A program made the position numbers and the translations under genes. A stretch of DNA of 64,000 nucleotides from Hydrogenophaga sp. BPS33 (GTDB taxonomy: Bacteria; Pseudomonadota; Gammaproteobacteria; Burkholderiales; Burkholderiaceae_C): NCBI RefSeq assembly GCF_009859475.1, contig NZ_CP044549.1:1922001-1986000 (forward strand), written 5' to 3'. This document shows, piece after piece, positions 62,444 to 64,000 of the stretch (positions are counted from its first letter, which is position 1; each line of letters begins with the position of its first letter). A model generated the notes under the pieces. The model had not been told where the DNA came from and did no database searches. It was given only the letters and a program-made list of their open reading frames with translations.

Positions 62444-62929
62444 TCAAGGCTGCCAGAAACCCAGATGCGGTTCGCTCGCTTCGTCCACCAGGACCGGGCC
62501 GATGCACTCGATAGGGTGGGGCGAGGCGGCGAACACGTCGCGGCACGAGAGTTCGGCGTCGCGCTGTTCGGCGCGCTCGCCCCGGAAAACACGCAGGCGC
62601 ACCGCGTCGATGCCGAACACCACGCGCCCGATGTTGCTCCAGAAGATCGCGCCCGCGCACATCACGCAGGGCTCGGCGGACGAATACAGCGTGGCGCGCG
62701 ACAAAGTCTCGCGGTCCACCGCGGGGCTCACCTGGCGCACGGCGTTGGTCTCGGCGTGGCCGGTGCAGTCGCCGGTTTCGCTGGTGTTGCACCACGCTTC
62801 GGCGAGCACGCGGTCGTCGTCGCCGACGACCACCGCGCCAAAGGGGCGGTTGCCCCTCTCGCGCGCCACGCGCGACCAGCCGATGGCCTGGCGCAGGTAG
62901 GCGCCGTCGCGTTCGCTCAGCGCGTTCAT
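62444..62929 (-). CDS. nucleoside/guanine deaminase (CDA fold)
   Basis: A 161-residue zinc deaminase. The metal site is HAETNAV (His and catalytic Glu) and PCVMCAGA (two Cys), the standard CMP/dCMP deaminase pattern. NRPFGAVVVGDDDRVLAEAWN-type sequence and GRVVFGIDAVRLR fit guanine deaminase/TadA-like small deaminases. Overlap of 4 bases with the NMT1-type receptor gene suggests a pyrimidine or purine base salvage/degradation operon. The exact base is not fixed by the sequence. Confidence 0.88.
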   Translation of the reverse strand: MNALSERDGAYLRQAIGWSRVARERGNRPFGAVVVGDDDRVLAEAWCNTSETGDCTGHAETNAVRQVSPAVDRETLSRATLYSSAEPCVMCAGAIFWSNIGRVVFGIDAVRLRVFRGERAEQRDAELSCRDVFAASPHPIECIGPVLVDEASEPHLGFWQP

Positions 62930-63960
62930 GCCGCTTTCACCGCGCGCTCGCCAGCGGCGGGCAGCATGGCGCGGTTGAACACGCCTTCCACACCGGGACG
63001 GGCCTTGAGGCCGAACACGTCCACCACTTCGTCCACCTGCTGTTCCAGCGTGCGCTTGAACACATCGCCCAGGCCGTGGCTTTGCGTGTCGGCAGCGGCG
63101 ATGTAGCGCTGCGTGATGCGCCAGCGCTCCAGCTCCACGGCTTCGTTGAGGATGGGCTCGCGCAGCTTGGCCGCCGCAATGGCGGCAACCGGGTCGCGCA
63201 TGCTTTCCTGGATGGCGCGGTTGGTGGCGCGCAGGAAGCCGGCCACGGCGGCAGGGTTCTGCGTGATCATCTGGTTGCTCGCGAGGATGGCGTTGCCGTA
63301 CAGGTTCACGCCAGCGCTGGTGTATTCGAGGATGGCGAGTTCGTCGAGCTTCATGCGTGCGAACAAAGACACGGCCGAATCGTGGAAGTAGGTGGCGCCG
63401 TCCACGTCGCCGCGCACGACGACGTTGTCGCGCGAGGCGAAGTCGGTGGTGGACCACTGGAAGAAGTTGTCCTTCACGCGCAGCTTGCGCGCCACCAGAG
63501 GCCACGCGCGGCGGGTGGACTCGACGGCGGCGGCGGCGATCTTCTTGCCTTCGAGGCTGCGGAAGTCGCTGGTGATGCCACGGTCCTTGCGGCCGATGAT
63601 CGCAAAGGGTGCGCGGTTGTAGTACTGGTACACGGCCTGCACCACAGGGGTGCCCGCTTGCTGGGCCTGGAACTCGATGAGGGAGCTGATGTCGCCCAGG
63701 CCCATCTGGTACACACCGCTGGCAATGCGCGTGATGGACGCGACCGAACCGGAGCCCACGTCGATGCTCACGTCCAGGCCTTCGTCCTTGTAGTAGCCCT
63801 TGCTCTGTGCGAGGAAGAAAGGCGCGGTCTGTCCGGTGATGCGGAAGTCGAGCGTGAACTTGATTGGGGTAGGCTTGCCCGCGCCTTGCGCCCAGAGGGC
63901 GGGTGCGGCGAGTGCCGACACAGCGGCAGCGGAAGAGGCGAAGAAGTGACGGCGTTGCAT
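62926..63960 (-). CDS. NMT1/THI5-like ABC transporter substrate-binding protein
   Basis: A 344-residue periplasmic binding protein with a signal peptide (residues 1-24, ending LWAQ). KFTLDFRITGQTAPFFLAQSKGYYKDEGLDV and VGSGSVASITRIASGVYQMGLGD are the NMT1/SsuA-like core. Relatives bind hydroxymethylpyrimidine precursors, sulfonates or other small ligands. The linked deaminase hints at a nitrogen base as ligand, an inference. Its permease and ATPase would lie beyond the window edge or elsewhere. The start at 63960 has GAAGCTCC upstream only, a weak site. Confidence 0.9.
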   Translation of the reverse strand: MQRRHFFASSAAAVSALAAPALWAQGAGKPTPIKFTLDFRITGQTAPFFLAQSKGYYKDEGLDVSIDVGSGSVASITRIASGVYQMGLGDISSLIEFQAQQAGTPVVQAVYQYYNRAPFAIIGRKDRGITSDFRSLEGKKIAAAAVESTRRAWPLVARKLRVKDNFFQWSTTDFASRDNVVVRGDVDGATYFHDSAVSLFARMKLDELAILEYTSAGVNLYGNAILASNQMITQNPAAVAGFLRATNRAIQESMRDPVAAIAAAKLREPILNEAVELERWRITQRYIAAADTQSHGLGDVFKRTLEQQVDEVVDVFGLKARPGVEGVFNRAMLPAAGERAVKAA

Positions 63961-64000
63961 GTCGAAGCTCCAATGAAAAGATCTTGCGTGAACCCGCTGC

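Overview
This window is a high-GC chromosomal segment. The gene families and their order (kdpFABCDE, urease with a HupE/UreJ permease, urtABCDE, many orphan Bug/TctC binding proteins, UreD, IorA/IorB with a DUF6537-like tail) point to a betaproteobacterium of the Burkholderiales, most likely Comamonadaceae (Hydrogenophaga-like). That placement is an inference from gene content, not a database result.

Layout. 1-1.7 kb: the selD 3' end, a RidA protein and a DUF4399 exported protein. 1.8-2.9 kb: tRNA-Arg followed by a small graveyard of acyl-CoA genes (OB-fold DUF35, CoA-ligase C-terminus, CoA-transferase). 2.9-6.6 kb: a catabolic operon (dimeric-barrel protein, Bug receptor, TIM-barrel isomerase) with a divergent LysR gene. 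6.6-7.5 kb: debris with a broken DUF3489 gene beside tRNA-Ser. 7.5-15.6 kb: the complete kdp potassium-uptake operon, including a 34-residue kdpF and a phased repeat array upstream. 15.6-20.4 kb: urease genes ureA-hupE-B-C-E-F-G, without ureD. 20.5-25.1 kb: a permease/histidine-kinase fusion and its LuxR-type response regulator, divergent from ureA. 25.2-28.1 kb: a large ankyrin protein with a protease-like core. 28.4-34.9 kb: the urea transporter urtABCDE, interrupted by several palindromic repeats, one about 575 bp long. 35-42.8 kb: a Bug receptor, the indolepyruvate:ferredoxin oxidoreductase genes iorA/iorB with a divergent LysR gene, and a TPR response regulator. 43-50.4 kb: a catabolic operon (aldolase, SMP-30 lactonase, SDR, PhyH, enoyl reductase-like MDR, Bug receptor, broken MmgE/PrpD) with a LysR gene. 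50.4-56.3 kb: a broken lectin-like gene, a GNAT-Rnk fusion, two Bug receptors, uraD, a LysR gene and a flavin-reductase-like protein.

56.3-62.4 kb is a mosaic accessory region. Two diverged copies of a ~720-740 bp unit each carry a small gene preceded by a long structured leader. The helices of this leader are kept by compensatory changes between the copies. The copies flank a DUF1993 gene and a ureD-like fragment. Next comes an AT-rich two-gene operon: a C5 cytosine methyltransferase and a GHKL (MutL/MORC-type) ATPase with a HEPN/Ymh-like C-terminus, a candidate defence system. The only intact ureD lies right behind it, about 41 kb from ureA. The window ends with a nucleoside deaminase and an NMT1-type binding protein.

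Functional theme: nitrogen and ureide use (urease, Urt, UraD, permease-kinase near ureA), uptake of organic acids through Bug receptors, and potassium homeostasis. The strongest candidates for something undescribed are the paired structured leaders at 56.7-57.0 and 58.3-58.5 kb, the methylase/GHKL-HEPN pair, the ankyrin protease-like protein and the permease-kinase fusion.
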